This document shows, piece after piece, positions 45,061-57,774 of a stretch of 64,000 bases of DNA. Location: assembly GCF_016801865.2 (NCBI RefSeq), contig NC_068939.1:152710507-152774506 (forward strand), written 5' to 3'. The notes under the pieces were generated by a model, which ran no database searches, was not told where the DNA came from, and saw nothing but the letters and a program-made list of their open reading frames with translations. Numbering within the stretch: position 1 is the stretch's first letter; every line of letters begins with the position of its first letter. The position numbers were made by a program, and so were the translations under genes. The stretch is from Culex pipiens pallens (taxonomy: Eukaryota > Arthropoda > Insecta > Diptera > Culicidae).

Positions 45061-48023
45061 ATATCGATGCTTGTGTGCTCTCTTATACTAACTGACATTT
45101 TGGTGGTTACGAGAAAATCGATTTTTTAACTTTGAATTACTGTTTCTGGGAAACTATGCGACAAACAATTGTCCTAATAATTTTAAAGTATGCTCCTGAC
45201 ATAATTTAAAAACATGGTAAAATATGAAAACTTTTGAAATGCAAAAAAAAAATTGGCAGAGAAATTACGAAAAAAAATCATGCTTGCAATTAGCACAAGT
45301 GTGTCTTGAACAGTGATTTGTATGAGTTAGCACAAACGTGCACAGGGCGAATTTTGCAGTTGAGCTAAAATGCTTCTTCGATGGCAGAGTCGTGTATACT
45401 TCCAACGTGGCACTTGGTACAAAAGTGCGTAGAGTCATTTTATTGTAAAAATAGTAGTTATTTGTTGTTTCAATGTTTTTGCGCAGTAACTTTGAATTGT
45501 TGCTAGCTTGGGAACATTTTTCTCAACAATACTTTTTTAATAGACTTGTTTATCAATGAATTTATTGTGAAAATTGCAATTTATGAGAGCAACTACCGTT
45601 AAAACTTGATTTTTATGAAGAAAAACTTAGTGAAGTGTGAGGATTCATAAATATAAGTATGATAATCCATGAAATAGCTTCGATAAGACCAACTATGACG
45701 AAAACCGAATAGTTCTACGCTTACAAACAGAAGAAAATGATTTTGTAAAAACTTTGAGCTAGTTTATTTTATTTCCATCATGTCATACGACCTTTTAAGA
45801 AATGCAAGATATCCAGGACACAAACCATAGAACTGTTATGGTAGATTGCAGTTAGAACAAGTGTGTCTCTTGCAATGAATTCTTAGTTTGTATCGGATAG
45901 AACAAAAGTGCTCCAACAAAAATCAATACTTAGTCTTTGAACATGGACGACCCCTACAGTTGTGCTAGGTGTGCACAACTACGTGAATGATGTTGTTACG
46001 TGTTTTTTTGGTTTGGACGGTCCCTGCAGTTGTGCTAAGTTTGCACAACTTCTTGAAGGGTGTTTGAGTTGGATATTTGGGTTAGGTTTAGTGTGCCGTT
46101 GGATAGTGGATGTTGTTGTTACGTAGTTTTTTTGATTGGACGACCCCTGTAGTTGTGCTAAGTGTGCACAACTACTTAAAATTGATTTAAATTGGATTTT
46201 TGAGTTAGGCTAACTGTGATATTGGTTAGTGGCTGATTTTGTTACGTAGTTTTTTTTGGATTGAACGACCCCTGCAGTTGTGCTAAATGTGCACAACAAG
46301 AGTTCCCAAATGAACCGGTTAGGCTAGGTTCACCTATTGCTTCGGCTTAAACCTCCCTTTGTGGTTCAATCCTGGTTCAGTGAACCATAAACCATTCGTT
46401 ACACCGCAACATTCGTTACACCGTAGTATGGATACACCGTAATATTCTTTACAACGCATCATTCGTTACACCGTAACATTCGTTACACCGTAACATTCGT
46501 TACACCGTAAAATTCGTTACACCGTAACATTCGTTACACCGTAGTGTGGTTACACCGTAACATTCGTTACACCGTAACATTCGTCACACCGCATCATTCG
46601 TTACACCGTAACATTCATTACACCGTAAAATTCGTTACACCGTAAAATTCGTTACACCGTATCATTCGTTACACCGTAACAATCGTTACACCGTAGTGTG
46701 GTTACACCGTAACATTCGTCACACCGCATCATTCGTTACACCGTAACATTCATTACACCGTATAATTCGTTACACCGTAACATTCGTTACACCGTAACAT
46801 TCGTTATACCGTATCATTCGTTACACCGTAACATTCATTACACCGTATCATTCGTTACACCGTAACATTCACTACATCGTATCATTCGTTACACCGTAAC
46901 ATTCGTTACACCGTAACATTCGTTACACCGTAACATTCGTTACACCGTAACATTCGTCACACCGCATCATTCGTTACACCGTAACATTCATTACACCGTA
47001 TAATTCGTTACACCGTAACATTCGTTACACCGTATCATTCGTTACACCGTAACATTCATTACACCGTATCATTCGTTACACCGTAACATTCATCACACCG
47101 TATCATTCGTCACATCGTAACATTCGTTACACCGTAACATTCGTCACACCATAACATTCGTTACACCGTAACATTCACTACACCGTAACATTCGTTACAC
47201 CGTAACATTCGTTACACCGTAACATTCGTTACACCGTAACATTCGTTACACCGCAGTATGGTTACACCGTAGTATGGTTACACCGTAAAATTGTTATACC
47301 GCAACATTCGTTGCATCGTAGCATTTTTTACACCGTGACATTCGTTACACCGTAATACACCGCAATTAAAGCATTTGTTAAGTCGTTGTGCACACTTAGC
47401 ACAACTGCAGGGGTCATCCATTAAAACTACGTAACAATAAAATCCACTAATAATTCTCACACTTAGCCTAACCCAAATATCCAATTTAAAACATTGTTAA
47501 GTCGTTGTGCACACTTAGAACAACTGCAGGGGTCGTCCAATCCAAAAACTACGTAACAATAACATCCACCTACCAATGTCATACTTAGGGGTCATCCAAT
47601 TTAAAAAAAAAACTCTGCCGCTAAATAACTGTTTGACACACTTCGTCTAACTTACAACTTCTTCACGTATCCAAATGTGCACACTTGTGCTAATTGCCTT
47701 CCAAAATAGTGCTCCATAATATTGCTCAAACTAGTAAGGACACCTGGCAATTTACCATAATATTATAGTGTAATCGTATTTTTATGGATTTGCGTGTTTT
47801 CAAAAGGTCAAGTCATGATGAAAAATAAGAGAGCACATCCATGATGCGTTCGAAAATGTCAGTTAGTACAAATGGTTGCAGGGCGATATCTCCGCGTAGG
47901 AAACGAATTTTTCAGATCTCTTAGAAGCGTTTTGCAGGGAATTTAATTAGCTAAAAGATGTCATCATTAACTCATTTTGGCCCAAAAGTCAGTTAGTACA
48001 TCAGAGCACAGAGGCATCGATAT
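45061..48023. mobile_element. Candidate 3-kb compound inverted-repeat element
   Basis: Imperfect terminal inverted repeats: the left starts ATATCGATGCTTGTGTGCTC and the right, read inwards, ATATCGATGCCTCTGTGCTC; both continue into TACTAACTGAC. Inside, AGTTGTGC...GCACAACT modules lie on both sides (about 45950-46300 and 47385-47590, inverted) of a 17-bp minisatellite. No transposase and no clear target duplication, so boundaries are provisional. Confidence 0.5.
46392..47366. repeat. 17-bp minisatellite, consensus ATTCGTTACACCGTAAC
   Basis: Roughly 57 copies of a 17-bp unit with frequent single-base variants (CGTCACACCGCATC, CATTACACCGTATA and others). No long ORF. Confidence 0.93.
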
Positions 48024-50080
48024 ATTGCCGTTTTCCCTCATAAAGAAGCACTCCCAACATTATAATACCGAAATTGAATTCCCCAATTTATCGCCATCCC
48101 AAAATCTCCAAGTACGATACAGTTCATCGGAATAAAAATCATTGATTCTCGAGTATCGAGAGCCCCATGCACCCTACCCGTTACGGTTCCCTTCCCTAAT
48201 GGAATGATAACATCATCCGTAATTTATTGGTGGATCCACAGGGAAATTTGCAACACAAGCTGTCACTTTTTCAGCGTGGGCCAGCTAGCACCTTTTTTGC
48301 CTTTTGTACTCCTGCCGTCGATAATCTCAGCCAGGCCAGAAAATCCGATACACTTTTTTTCCGATCTCCGGCCGGGCATGGCAAAATCCGATTGATTCCG
48401 TGCTTGGTGCGGACTCCATTAAGGCGAGGGCAAAATTCCATTTCGACCTTTCGTTTAAATTTCCTGACCATTTGTAAGGGGAGGAAATCTCGGAATCACT
48501 GCAGCACCGTTAAATCCCAGACACGTGGACCTCGCACGGAACAGCACTCACACCAACTTGGCAGTGGCTATTTCCGTCCCTGACCTTCACCGGTCGGTCG
48601 GATCACTGAGCAAAATGGTCAAGTATGAGCCACTTGAATGAAACTAGAGCGGAAAGTCTCAATTGCGGACAAACTCTGGACGAAATGGTCAGCTGAGAGC
48701 TTTTGGTGAGGATTCTACTGCCGTCTTAGGGTGAAAGAGGGGAAGTTTAGTTCCGTGAATCTTTTAATGTGCAGAAATATATTTAATATGAATGCCATAA
48801 AATTGCGACAAATTCTTTGGAAAATTGAAGCAAATGATTGCTTAAAATTCTAAAAAACATTCGTTTTCTTCAATTTGAGAGTATCAATCGCTTTTTTCAG
48901 GCAAACCACTCGAGTCAATTGTCCTGGAACTAGGAAAATATTCCATTCTACGAACACACTTCGCCAATCCCCTGCCAGGAATGGTCGGTTGTGTTTAATT
49001 TAGGAGAGATTTTCCGAAAATTTCATTTTGAAATATTTTGCTTTTTAGTATTGCTACCCGGAAGGCATCATATAAGGTTTCACAGAAAAATAGATGATTG
49101 TTCTGCAACGCGGTTGAAAAGTTGTTTGATATCAATACAGGAAAATGTTGTTTGTTTGTTGAATTATTGAAAATGATATCGGTAACATCATGATTTCAAC
49201 CGAAGTTTTGTAACAAATGATTTCCACAAATTTCAATATTTTACATTGAGAGTGGTTTTTGGTTCGATTGAATTACATTTTGTTTAATTGCATTTTTACA
49301 AAATTTAAAAAAAAAATCCTTTGTTTTACCTCAAGCCCGGATCAAAGACGAACGCTGCCTTGGAAAATGAACTCTGGCATGTGTGAATCCATAACCGGGA
49401 AACAATTTTATCCTACGGTGTGAAGAATGAGCTTTCTCCTTCCTGACAGCCCCGGGGGTAGCTCCCCTCGTGAGCAAGGGAATCGAATGTCCATGGGTTG
49501 GTCGATGTTTGACACGGCAGGACTTGAAGCACTTTGGCAACCACCACCAGCCACCATCATCGACGTCGTCGTCGGGGGGTTGATTGAATTATTGATTGAT
49601 TTGCTTTCCGCACTGGACGTCGGACTTGGTGTGACGGACGTAAGAAGAGCAAAGCGGAACTTCCCGGACGGCGGCAGACGCCTCGAGCAGACCAATCCCG
49701 GCCGGGCCGGATGCTGCGGATGATGATGATGATCCAGTAATGGAGCTGCGGTTAAGCTTGGAGTTGAGCTGTCTGCTGCTGTAACCTAGGGCGATAATTC
49801 GTTCAGTGCAGAGTTATGTTAAGTGCATCTCACCAAGAGCTGAGATGATCCTTTCATTAGGAGTTCTTGTGGGTCAGTTCGAGGAATTGGAATTGATGGA
49901 CGTACGTCAAATTGATGAGAAGACACCTTTGTTATGGGATTGATTTGGGTTTTGCTGGACGCATTTTAAACATGAAACTTTAGTTTAAATTAAATAGCTC
50001 AGTGCAGTTTCTTCAAATTTATTAATAATAAAACGACTATTTACGAAAAAATTGTGTAGTTGGTGTCTTTGAAAGGGTTG
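48024..50080. other. Spacer, no gene recognised
   Basis: 48.2-48.75 kb and 49.4-49.8 kb are GC-richer than the surroundings, but their frames show no domain. Possibly conserved noncoding or decayed sequence; nothing specific can be supported. Confidence 0.3.
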
Positions 50081-50253
50081 CACAGAAAAAAAATCAATTC
50101 CCGTAATCGTGAATTAAGTTCACGAATGTGAGATCCACGAAGGAATTTATTCATGAGTATGGTGCATTTGCACCATAAACGTGAATATATTCCTTCGTGG
50201 TTCTCATAATCGTGAACTGACTTCACGGTTTCGAGAATTGATTTTTTTCTGTG
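50081..50253. mobile_element. Palindromic hairpin MITE, copy 1
   Basis: Starts CACAGAAAAAAAATCAATTC and ends GAATTGATTTTTTTCTGTG. It is self-complementary almost throughout, with a GGTGCATTTGCACC centre. About 173 bp. Confidence 0.75.
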
Positions 50254-50629
50254 TGGTGCAAAAAGAAAGCGGTATCTTTTGGCATTGATGCAAATTAGGG
50301 TGGTTCATGATTAGGGTATTTCAGAAAATCTTACTTTTTATATAAATTTTTAGGATTTTTCAAAGGTCAATTATCTGTCTTGAACTTTTTTAATGCTAAA
50401 TTAGATGTATTTTACATGTCAAGTGGGAACATACAGTCATGCCCCGATTTTGCACGGCTTGGTTTTGCACTGTCCCGGTTACGATTCGTGCAGTTGCCTT
50501 GATTAAGCATGGTCCAGTGCTTAAATGAAGCACAGCGCTTATGGGAATTTTGCTATTTGGGAGACATTGACTATAATCTTACGAAAAATCAACAAAACTT
50601 AAAAAAAAAACGTTACATAATCCACCTTT

Positions 50630-51343
50630 AGGTGGTTGGTGCCTTCCTCTCATTTATAGAGTGATTCCAACCCGCCTTAAGTGTCCACATGGTTTATGGA
50701 TCTCCCCTAACGTGATCGCAGCACCTAACAGGTTCTAATAAAAATAACAGACTACCTACAGACTTTTTGTCAAGATTATACAGACACGGCCATTGAGGAA
50801 AATGGCATCCCTCTACACGGCTTTTTCGTGGCGATCAGACCCGACCAGTTGAGGTTATGTGAATTCAGACCATTTTTAAACTGCTTGTAATTTAAGATAG
50901 GTAAGTCAGATCTTGAAAATTCTTACTCCAGCTTAAAGGTCTTCTCATATGCTTTCTAAAAATATATAACATGTGAGGGTTTCATGAAAAAAGCACCCTT
51001 TTTACTATAATTTTAATTTAATATGAAACAGTTTTTTTTTAAATAACTTTTTATATACATGATTAAACTGCATGAATTTAAATAGCAACTTAGGGGACGT
51101 TAAGACGGATCGATTAAAACCATTCCGGCCAAAATCGGTTGAGCCTGTGACGAGATATTCCAGTGACATTGATTTGGTACACATGTCTACATACAGCCAA
51201 ACACACAGACATTTGCTCAGCTGGTGATTCTGAGTCGATATGTACAAATGAAGGTAGGTCTAGGAGGTCTAACTAAACAGTTCATTTTTCGAGTGATTTT
51301 ATAGCCTTTCCTCAGTAAGGTGAGGAAGGCAAAAATTATAGCG
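50630..51343 (-). repeat. Interspersed repeat ending TGCCTTCCTCACC
   Basis: The right end, read on the minus strand, is TTTGCCTTCCTCACC followed by GAGGAAAGGCTATAAAATCA, and closely matches the sequence starting at 63627 in plus orientation. The left end contains GGTGCCTTCCTCTCATTT. No coding capacity seen. Confidence 0.6.
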
Positions 51344-51819
51344 TTTTGTAATCGGGGTGATGTAAGCAATCTAATGTAATTATAATTAAATGAAAATGAT
51401 TCTCAAAAATACTAATTTTTCCTGTATTTTTAAAATGCAATGCTTGTAAAAATACTCCAAATTGTTGTTTCTGCTATGCGGGTTTCAAATGACCGGGTTG
51501 TTTCATACATTTCGGAAGTTATAACATAAATTTTAAAAAAATTCTCAAAATAAAAAAACAATTCCCAAAAATTAAGTTTTCACATTATCGGTATCAAAAA
51601 ATCGAAAAATTTTAGTCATTTCGATAGCAATAATATTTTTTGTGGAATATTCAAAATTTTCACAAAACAACATATTTTCAGTTTCTACAATATGGATATC
51701 AAATGATCGGAATTTTTCAAACATTTCGTAAGTTAAAACAAACATTCTTGAAATTACTCAAAATTATCACAAAACTACGTGTTTTTGAAAATATCTCAAA
51801 CTTTCAGTATTTTACAATA

Positions 51820-51991
51820 CACAGAAAAAAATCAATTCTCAAAACCGTGAAGTCAGTTCACGATTATGAGAACCACGAAGGAATATATTCACGTTTATGG
51901 TGCAAATGCACCATACTCATGAATAAATTCCTTCGTGGATCTCACATTCGTGAACCTAATTCACGATTACGGGAATTGATTTTTTTCTGTG
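51820..51991. mobile_element. Palindromic hairpin MITE, copy 2
   Basis: Same family as 50081-50253 in inverse orientation (172 bp): CACAGAAAAAAATCAATTCT at the left, GAATTGATTTTTTTCTGTG at the right, and centre GGTGCAAATGCACC. The flanking bases are TA on both sides, compatible with a TA duplication. Confidence 0.75.
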
Positions 51992-53730
51992 TATGGGTAT
52001 CAAATGATCGGAAATTTTTCATACATTTCCATAGCAATAATAGTTTTTGTGAAATACTCAAATTTTTCACAAAAATAGGTTTTTTCGAAAAAATACCCAT
52101 ATTTTCAGTATTTAACAAGATGGGTATCAAAAAATCAGCAATAATATTTTTTTTGGAAACACTCGATTTTTTTTTAAAAATATGTATTTTCGAAGAAAAT
52201 ACTATACATTTAACAAAATCCAATATGAGTTTCAAATGATCGTGATTTTTTCATACATTTCAAAAGTAATAACACATTTTTTTTAAATTTAAAAAAATGC
52301 AAAGCTACATTTTTTTTAATGTTTAAAATCCAAGTTTTTTTGTTATGGGTATCAAATAATCGAAATTTTTCATATATTTTAAAAGTAATAACACATTTTT
52401 TTGAAAATACTTGAAATTTACAAAAAACTACCAAGGCTAGTACAAAATTTACTTAAAAATTTTGTCTCCCCTCTGCATCGGCCCAACTTTAAAAAAATCT
52501 TAAAATTTCAGATATTTTAAAATCCGATTTTTTGATATTTGACAACAACTTAAATTTACATTATTTTTCAATAGTACGTAGTTTTTTAATTATTTTGAGT
52601 CATTTCAAAAAACAAATCTATTGATATGTCTGAAAAATTCTCAATTATTTTATGCCCATTTGAAAAAAACACTAAATTTTAGTTTTTTTTTTTCAAAAAG
52701 ACGTAGTTTAGTGAAATTTTATAGTATTTCATAAAAAAAATTAAGCTCAGAACAAAATTGTGATTTAGTTGAATTAAATTGTCAACAGATTTTTATGTAA
52801 AATTGGCAATGCTTAATAAAAATAAAAAAAAATGTTTTTCTTTTAAATTTCAAACTGATTTACTTGAATTTTCAGAATTTTAGTTTTATTTTTTTCCATT
52901 TTTTTACACCAAAAACAAAGTTTATTCCCTTAGTTTAAGTATGCTGAGGGCCATTAATTTGCAAAACTTTCAAGATATTTATTTTTCAAAGGTTGAGTTT
53001 CAGAGGCAAAACCAAAGCTTTTCAATAATAAATAACAATATCACTGCTCTATTTTGGACCTACAAAGCAAAACTTTATATTAATCATGCTCGTTTTGATT
53101 GATTAGTGTTATTTGCTAAATTTTGTGAGCTGTATTCCACAAATAAATGGAATTATCCCGTTTACTTAGACAGGTGCATCCAAGCCTATCCAGTTTATTG
53201 ACCAAGAATTGACACTTTTAAATGCTGTCAAACAAAATGGACAGTTCCATTATGTACCCCACCCCAAGTGCAATCAGTTACAATGAAAGTGTTTTCAGGA
53301 CAAAGTCCCAAGCAATCGAGTGTTCTCATACTCAACCCATAAATAACACTCTTCGTCACCTATAAGCAATTACTTTCGTGACCACACCCAGTAAACCACT
53401 GCTCCTCTGAGCTGGTCCCATTTGTGGGGTCACACTGGCCTGACGTTGATGATGATGGGAGATCCCGGGTTAGGAATGTAGTTCGGAGCGGGCCTGCAGG
53501 CCTGCATCGATCTTCCGACGAGACCCGGAGCAGTAATTTGCCAACAGCCCTGACCACAGCTTGGGGGGCTTGCCCCATAATGGGTTTTGTTTGTGCAATG
53601 CTCAATCAGGACACATACACTCACGCGTGGTATTGATTCGTTGTGCTAGGGTGGAAAAGGTTTACAGAAGATAAATGGTACTGTGAGGCGGGGTGACATT
53701 GGGCGTTTGTTTGATTCGATAAATCTTCAT
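51992..53730. other. AT-rich spacer
   Basis: No gene seen. Around 52.0-52.4 kb the phrase GGGTATCAAATGATCG and variants recurs several times, also at 51.5-51.7 kb, suggesting a decayed tandem repeat. 53.4-53.6 kb is GC-richer but shows no domain. Confidence 0.35.
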
Positions 53731-54094
53731 GAGTCAAGAGTCAAGAGTCAAGAGTCAAGAGTCAAGAGTCAAGAGTCAAGAGTCAAGAGTCAAGAGTCAA
53801 GAGTCAAGAGTCAAGAGTCAAGAGTCAAGAGTCAAGAGTCAAGAGTCAAGAGTCAAGAGTCAAGAGTCAAGAGTCAAGAGTCAAGAGTCAAGAGTCAAGA
53901 GTCAAGAGTCAAGAGTCAAGAGTCAAGAGTCAAGAGTCAAGAGTCAAGAGTCAAGAGTCAAGAGTCAAGAGTCAAGAGTCAAGAGTCAAGAGTCAAGAGT
54001 CAAGAGTCAAGAGTCAAGAGTCAAGAGTCAAGAGTCAAGAGTCAAGAGTCAAGAGTCAAGAGTCAAGAGTCAAGAGTCAAGAGTCAAGAGTCAG
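53731..54094. repeat. (GAGTCAA)n heptamer array
   Basis: About 52 copies, pure by eye, followed by two copies of a GTCAGAGTTTAAATTTGAA unit. The open frames through it (SQESRVK repeats) are a product of the repeat. Confidence 0.95.
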
Positions 54095-54169
54095 AGTTTA
54101 AATTTGAAGTCAGAGTTTAAATTTGAAGTCAGAGTCAGATTCTATGTAGCAGTAACATTTAGTGTTTAA

Positions 54170-56320
54170 AAATCTGTAAATTAAAAAAAATATGTCCAGT
54201 TGTAGGATTTACTAGAACAATTGAAACATTTCAAAACCGAACAACTTCACCCCATAAAACAAAATCGAACAGAGGCCACAGTCTGTCCAGATTTGAACAT
54301 CTATCTGACCAAAAGTCCCGTAAGCCCCACGAGCAAAACTGGAGGAGAGGAGGTTTTGGCTTGAAAAAGTTGGTCCTGGAGAGTAGACAGCAGACCAGTC
54401 CAGCCGACAAACGGGTCAATTGCTACTCGATACATCTTCCCCACCAGGGTGGCCAACTTTGGTCATGTGGCACCGGTTCAACGAGGGGGGTTAGCCGGAG
54501 GTGACCAGAGGGTTAGTTTTGGTTGGCAACAGCAGCACCAGCACCCGACAGCAGTGCAGGGAGATAAATCTTGCGGTCAAGCAGTGTCAATTGTGGTTGT
54601 CTCTGATTGAAGCAACATTGTACCACCACGCTGGGGTGCAAGGTTCGACTTTGGTTGGGAGAAGTTGGAAACCATATTGGATTTGATGCCAAGTAAGTTC
54701 GAAGAAAATTGTCTTCTTTTAGTTTTATGAATGGAAACGGATGTTGGTGGGAAAGTTATGCTAACTTTGGTTGGTTGAATTGGAAACCAAACTTATACAA
54801 ACAAAACTTAGTTTTCAACTGTTGACACTTTAAAATGAGAGTTTAGAGACAGCATTACCTTCCATTTACAAGTTTAGACATCCAGCATCGTTTCAATTCT
54901 GCTAATTATTACAAACCCTCCAAAAACAGACATCATTAATTTGCTCGATTCCGATCTCGATAAACTTTTCCCTCTGGACAGTGTCCTTCCTTGAAAAGGT
55001 AAATTTTTCGATGTTATCTAAAATTTGCGCAAACCGCACAGGGAGCTCCCCAAATATCCACCAATTAATTTACCAACAACTGGTACCCTTTTCAAACCCC
55101 GAGATATCGCTTGGCTCAAGTCCGAATCTGATTCGAAACACTTTGGACCAATTTGGCCAATGACATCGGCAAACGCGTTCGCTGGTGTACCGTTCGACCA
55201 ACCATTTGTTACGATTCCTCTGAGAGAGAGAGCTCCTGGCCAGGTACAGCCAGGACCACTTCCGGAACACGCCAAAGCTGAAAAGAAGCTCGTTTTTTGT
55301 TCAAGAAGGAAACAGGGCACCCACTCCCACATCAAAGGACCCCCCCCCCAAACTTTTGCGGGTTTGCCACCAGCGAGATAAGAAAAAGCACTTCCAAACG
55401 GAAAACGCTTTTCCACCTCTTTTTATGGGGGTTGTAAAATTAGTTCCCGGTAGTCGAAGGCTGGGCGAGACTTGTTTTAGAGCCGGCTCTAAATGGAAGC
55501 GGATCATGCAAAGAGGGGAAAAGGCCGGATTTCCTGTCCAATAAAACTCTAGTTCACCCCCAGCCCACTCTGAACGCCAGCTCGGTATCATCCCAGAGGG
55601 AGAATCTATGAGAGTGCTTTGGCTTCTGTCTGGGGGTGCCGACCAACAGAGAAGAACTTGGTTTATTGTTTTTCGTCATATTTACATTACGATTATGGCC
55701 GTTTTGCTTGTGTGTTTGGGGTGATACTAAGACCGCCTACGCCACCCGCTTTGGAAATGTGGGATTTACTACACCCAGTTGAATACCGGCTACAAGGAAA
55801 TAAAAACAATGAACAAGGGTTGGCAGGCTAATTTTGAACTATTAGTGCTAGTCGAAAGATTTCAAATGGGTTTGATGACCTAGTCAGAACATCTCATCAT
55901 TCAAGTTAAAAAATTTAAAAGTATTTTGAAAAGAATTGAAATAAATAAGATAACAAAACCAGTACCGTATGTATTCTTGATATGTGATCTGATTTGGAGT
56001 TTTATGCTAACTCTTGATTTTGAGCAATTATTCAAAACGCTATTAATTTTCTTTTGAAATTTCATAAATCAATCATTCATCATTGTCAAAGGGTTGGAAA
56101 ATTCATAATCAGCATTTCATTCAGATATTACAAATGAAATGTAAGTTTCAACGATTTATTTTAAACTTGGGAACGTTTTTTCCGGGAATCGAAATTTTAA
56201 ATAAATATTTGTATAAAATATATCTTTATTTGTTCAAAGATGCTTGAAATAGTTACATGTTTAATTACATTTAAATTGATATCAATATTATTTATTAGAA
56301 TTAAAATTGTGAAGCTTTAG
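54170..56320. other. Spacer, no gene recognised
   Basis: 54.4-55.8 kb is moderately GC-rich with several short open frames on both strands, none with a recognisable domain. 55.8-56.3 kb is AT-rich. Confidence 0.3.
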
Positions 56321-57576
56321 AGCAATTCTCTACAAAATCGGCCAATTTCGAAATTTTTTATTTTTTGTATTTTTTATTTGGCTCAAACTTTGTGGGGGCC
56401 TTCCCTATGACCAGAGAAGCTATTTTGTGTCATAAGTCTCTCCATACAATTTTGACAGCTGTCCATACGAAAATGGTTCGTAAATGTTCAAACAGCTGTA
56501 ACTTTTGAGTAAATTTTCTGATCAATTTTACAGTATGTAAAAAAAGTATTTACACCCCTTGGGCACTATGCACATTTTGTGATTAAACATGTAAAAAATT
56601 TAAAGTTTGACAGGAACCTAGTACTACGTTTTGTTCAGAAACTCATGCCACACATTTTGCTACAAAAAGCTCATGAAAAGATGATTTCTATAAAAAGTTA
56701 TATAACAAATACTATTACGAAAATAAAAAAAGGTGCAAAAAAAGTTTGTACACCTTTCGAAAAATTAACAAAAATAATGTTATTTATTGACAAACCTCCA
56801 TAAATCCAGTTTCCCAACTCCAAATAGGCATCCTTGACTGATTAAAAAAATAATTTGGATTGAATATAAAGTTTACTAACTACTTAGTATAAAAGTTTAT
56901 ATAACTCTGGAAATTCTATATAAAGCTTATCTAAACTTAATTTTGCAAACTTTTAATTCAACTAAATGTCAATATATTACCATAGAATTGCTAATTAAAC
57001 ATTTTGGAGTGGGTATAACACCGTTTTGGGGGTCTTTTGCACCTTTTTTTATTTTCGTAATAGTATTTGTAATATAACTGTTTATAGAAATCATCTTTTC
57101 ATAAGCTTTTTGAAGCAAAATGTTTGGCATGAGTTTCTGAACAAAACGTAGTACTAGGTTTCTATCAACATTAAATTGTTGAGATGTTTCATCACAATAT
57201 GTGCATAGTGCCCAAGGGGTGTAAATACTGTTTTTACATACTGTATGTCTTCCGCAAAATTGTAGGTATTGTTGAGGACTATTGAGAAAACAGGTACATG
57301 AATAAAACAATTTGTCGTTTTTTTATTAACTTTTTTTCACAAATACTAATTTTCCCAAAATAAGTCTTTTTTATTTTCGAGATTTTTTTATATGTTATAG
57401 GGAACCAAAACCAGCAACTATTGAGTAATAGAGAAAAATGGTAAAAAAATCTGCCGCCGAGTTATGATTTTTTGAGAAAGTAGTGATATTTGGAAAAAAA
57501 ATCGAAATTTCATACAAAAAAAGTTTACCTGATTTGTTTAATGTAAAATTAAATTTGCAATCGAAAGTACTTTACA
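56321..57576 (+). repeat. Interspersed repeat interrupted by a Tc1-like element
   Basis: Same family as 40381-40945: CTACAAAATCGGCC at the left, CTTTGTGGGGGCCTTCCCTA, AATTTGCAATCGAAAG at the right. Split at 56530/57244 by the element below. Confidence 0.7.
56531..57243. mobile_element. Tc1/mariner-like non-autonomous element with ~200-bp TIRs
   Basis: Starts CAGTATGTAAAAAAAGTATT and ends with the inverse; arms of about 200 bp (56531-56735 and 57040-57243) share TTTACACCCCTTGGGCACTA. Flanked by TA on both sides. The interior has no transposase. TA duplication and CAGT ends fit Tc1/mariner. Confidence 0.8.
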
Positions 57577-57724
57577 GATTTTTTGATGAAGGGCTCTGAT
57601 TTCAAAATAAAGTCGATTTTCAATGTTTTAACATAAAAAATTCGTATTTTTTTTAATCTTTTCGAAAACATTATTTTTTAAATTTTGATTCAAAGCTTAT
57701 ATTTTAAAAGGTCCAAAAAATCAA

Positions 57725-57755
<31 letters not shown>

Positions 57756-57770
57756 TCTTTTTATTTAATG
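57577..57770. repeat. AT-rich, with an (ATT)n microsatellite
   Basis: Includes about nine ATT units at 57726-57752; otherwise unremarkable. Confidence 0.6.
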
Positions 57771-57774
57771 CTTA

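Noticed and set aside
46392..47366. CRISPR-like array
   Set aside because: Units are contiguous 17-mers with no spacers, and the genome is clearly eukaryotic. The same applies to the 144-bp arrays.
53683..54169. SQESRVK-repeat frames
   Set aside because: Products of the GAGTCAA array.
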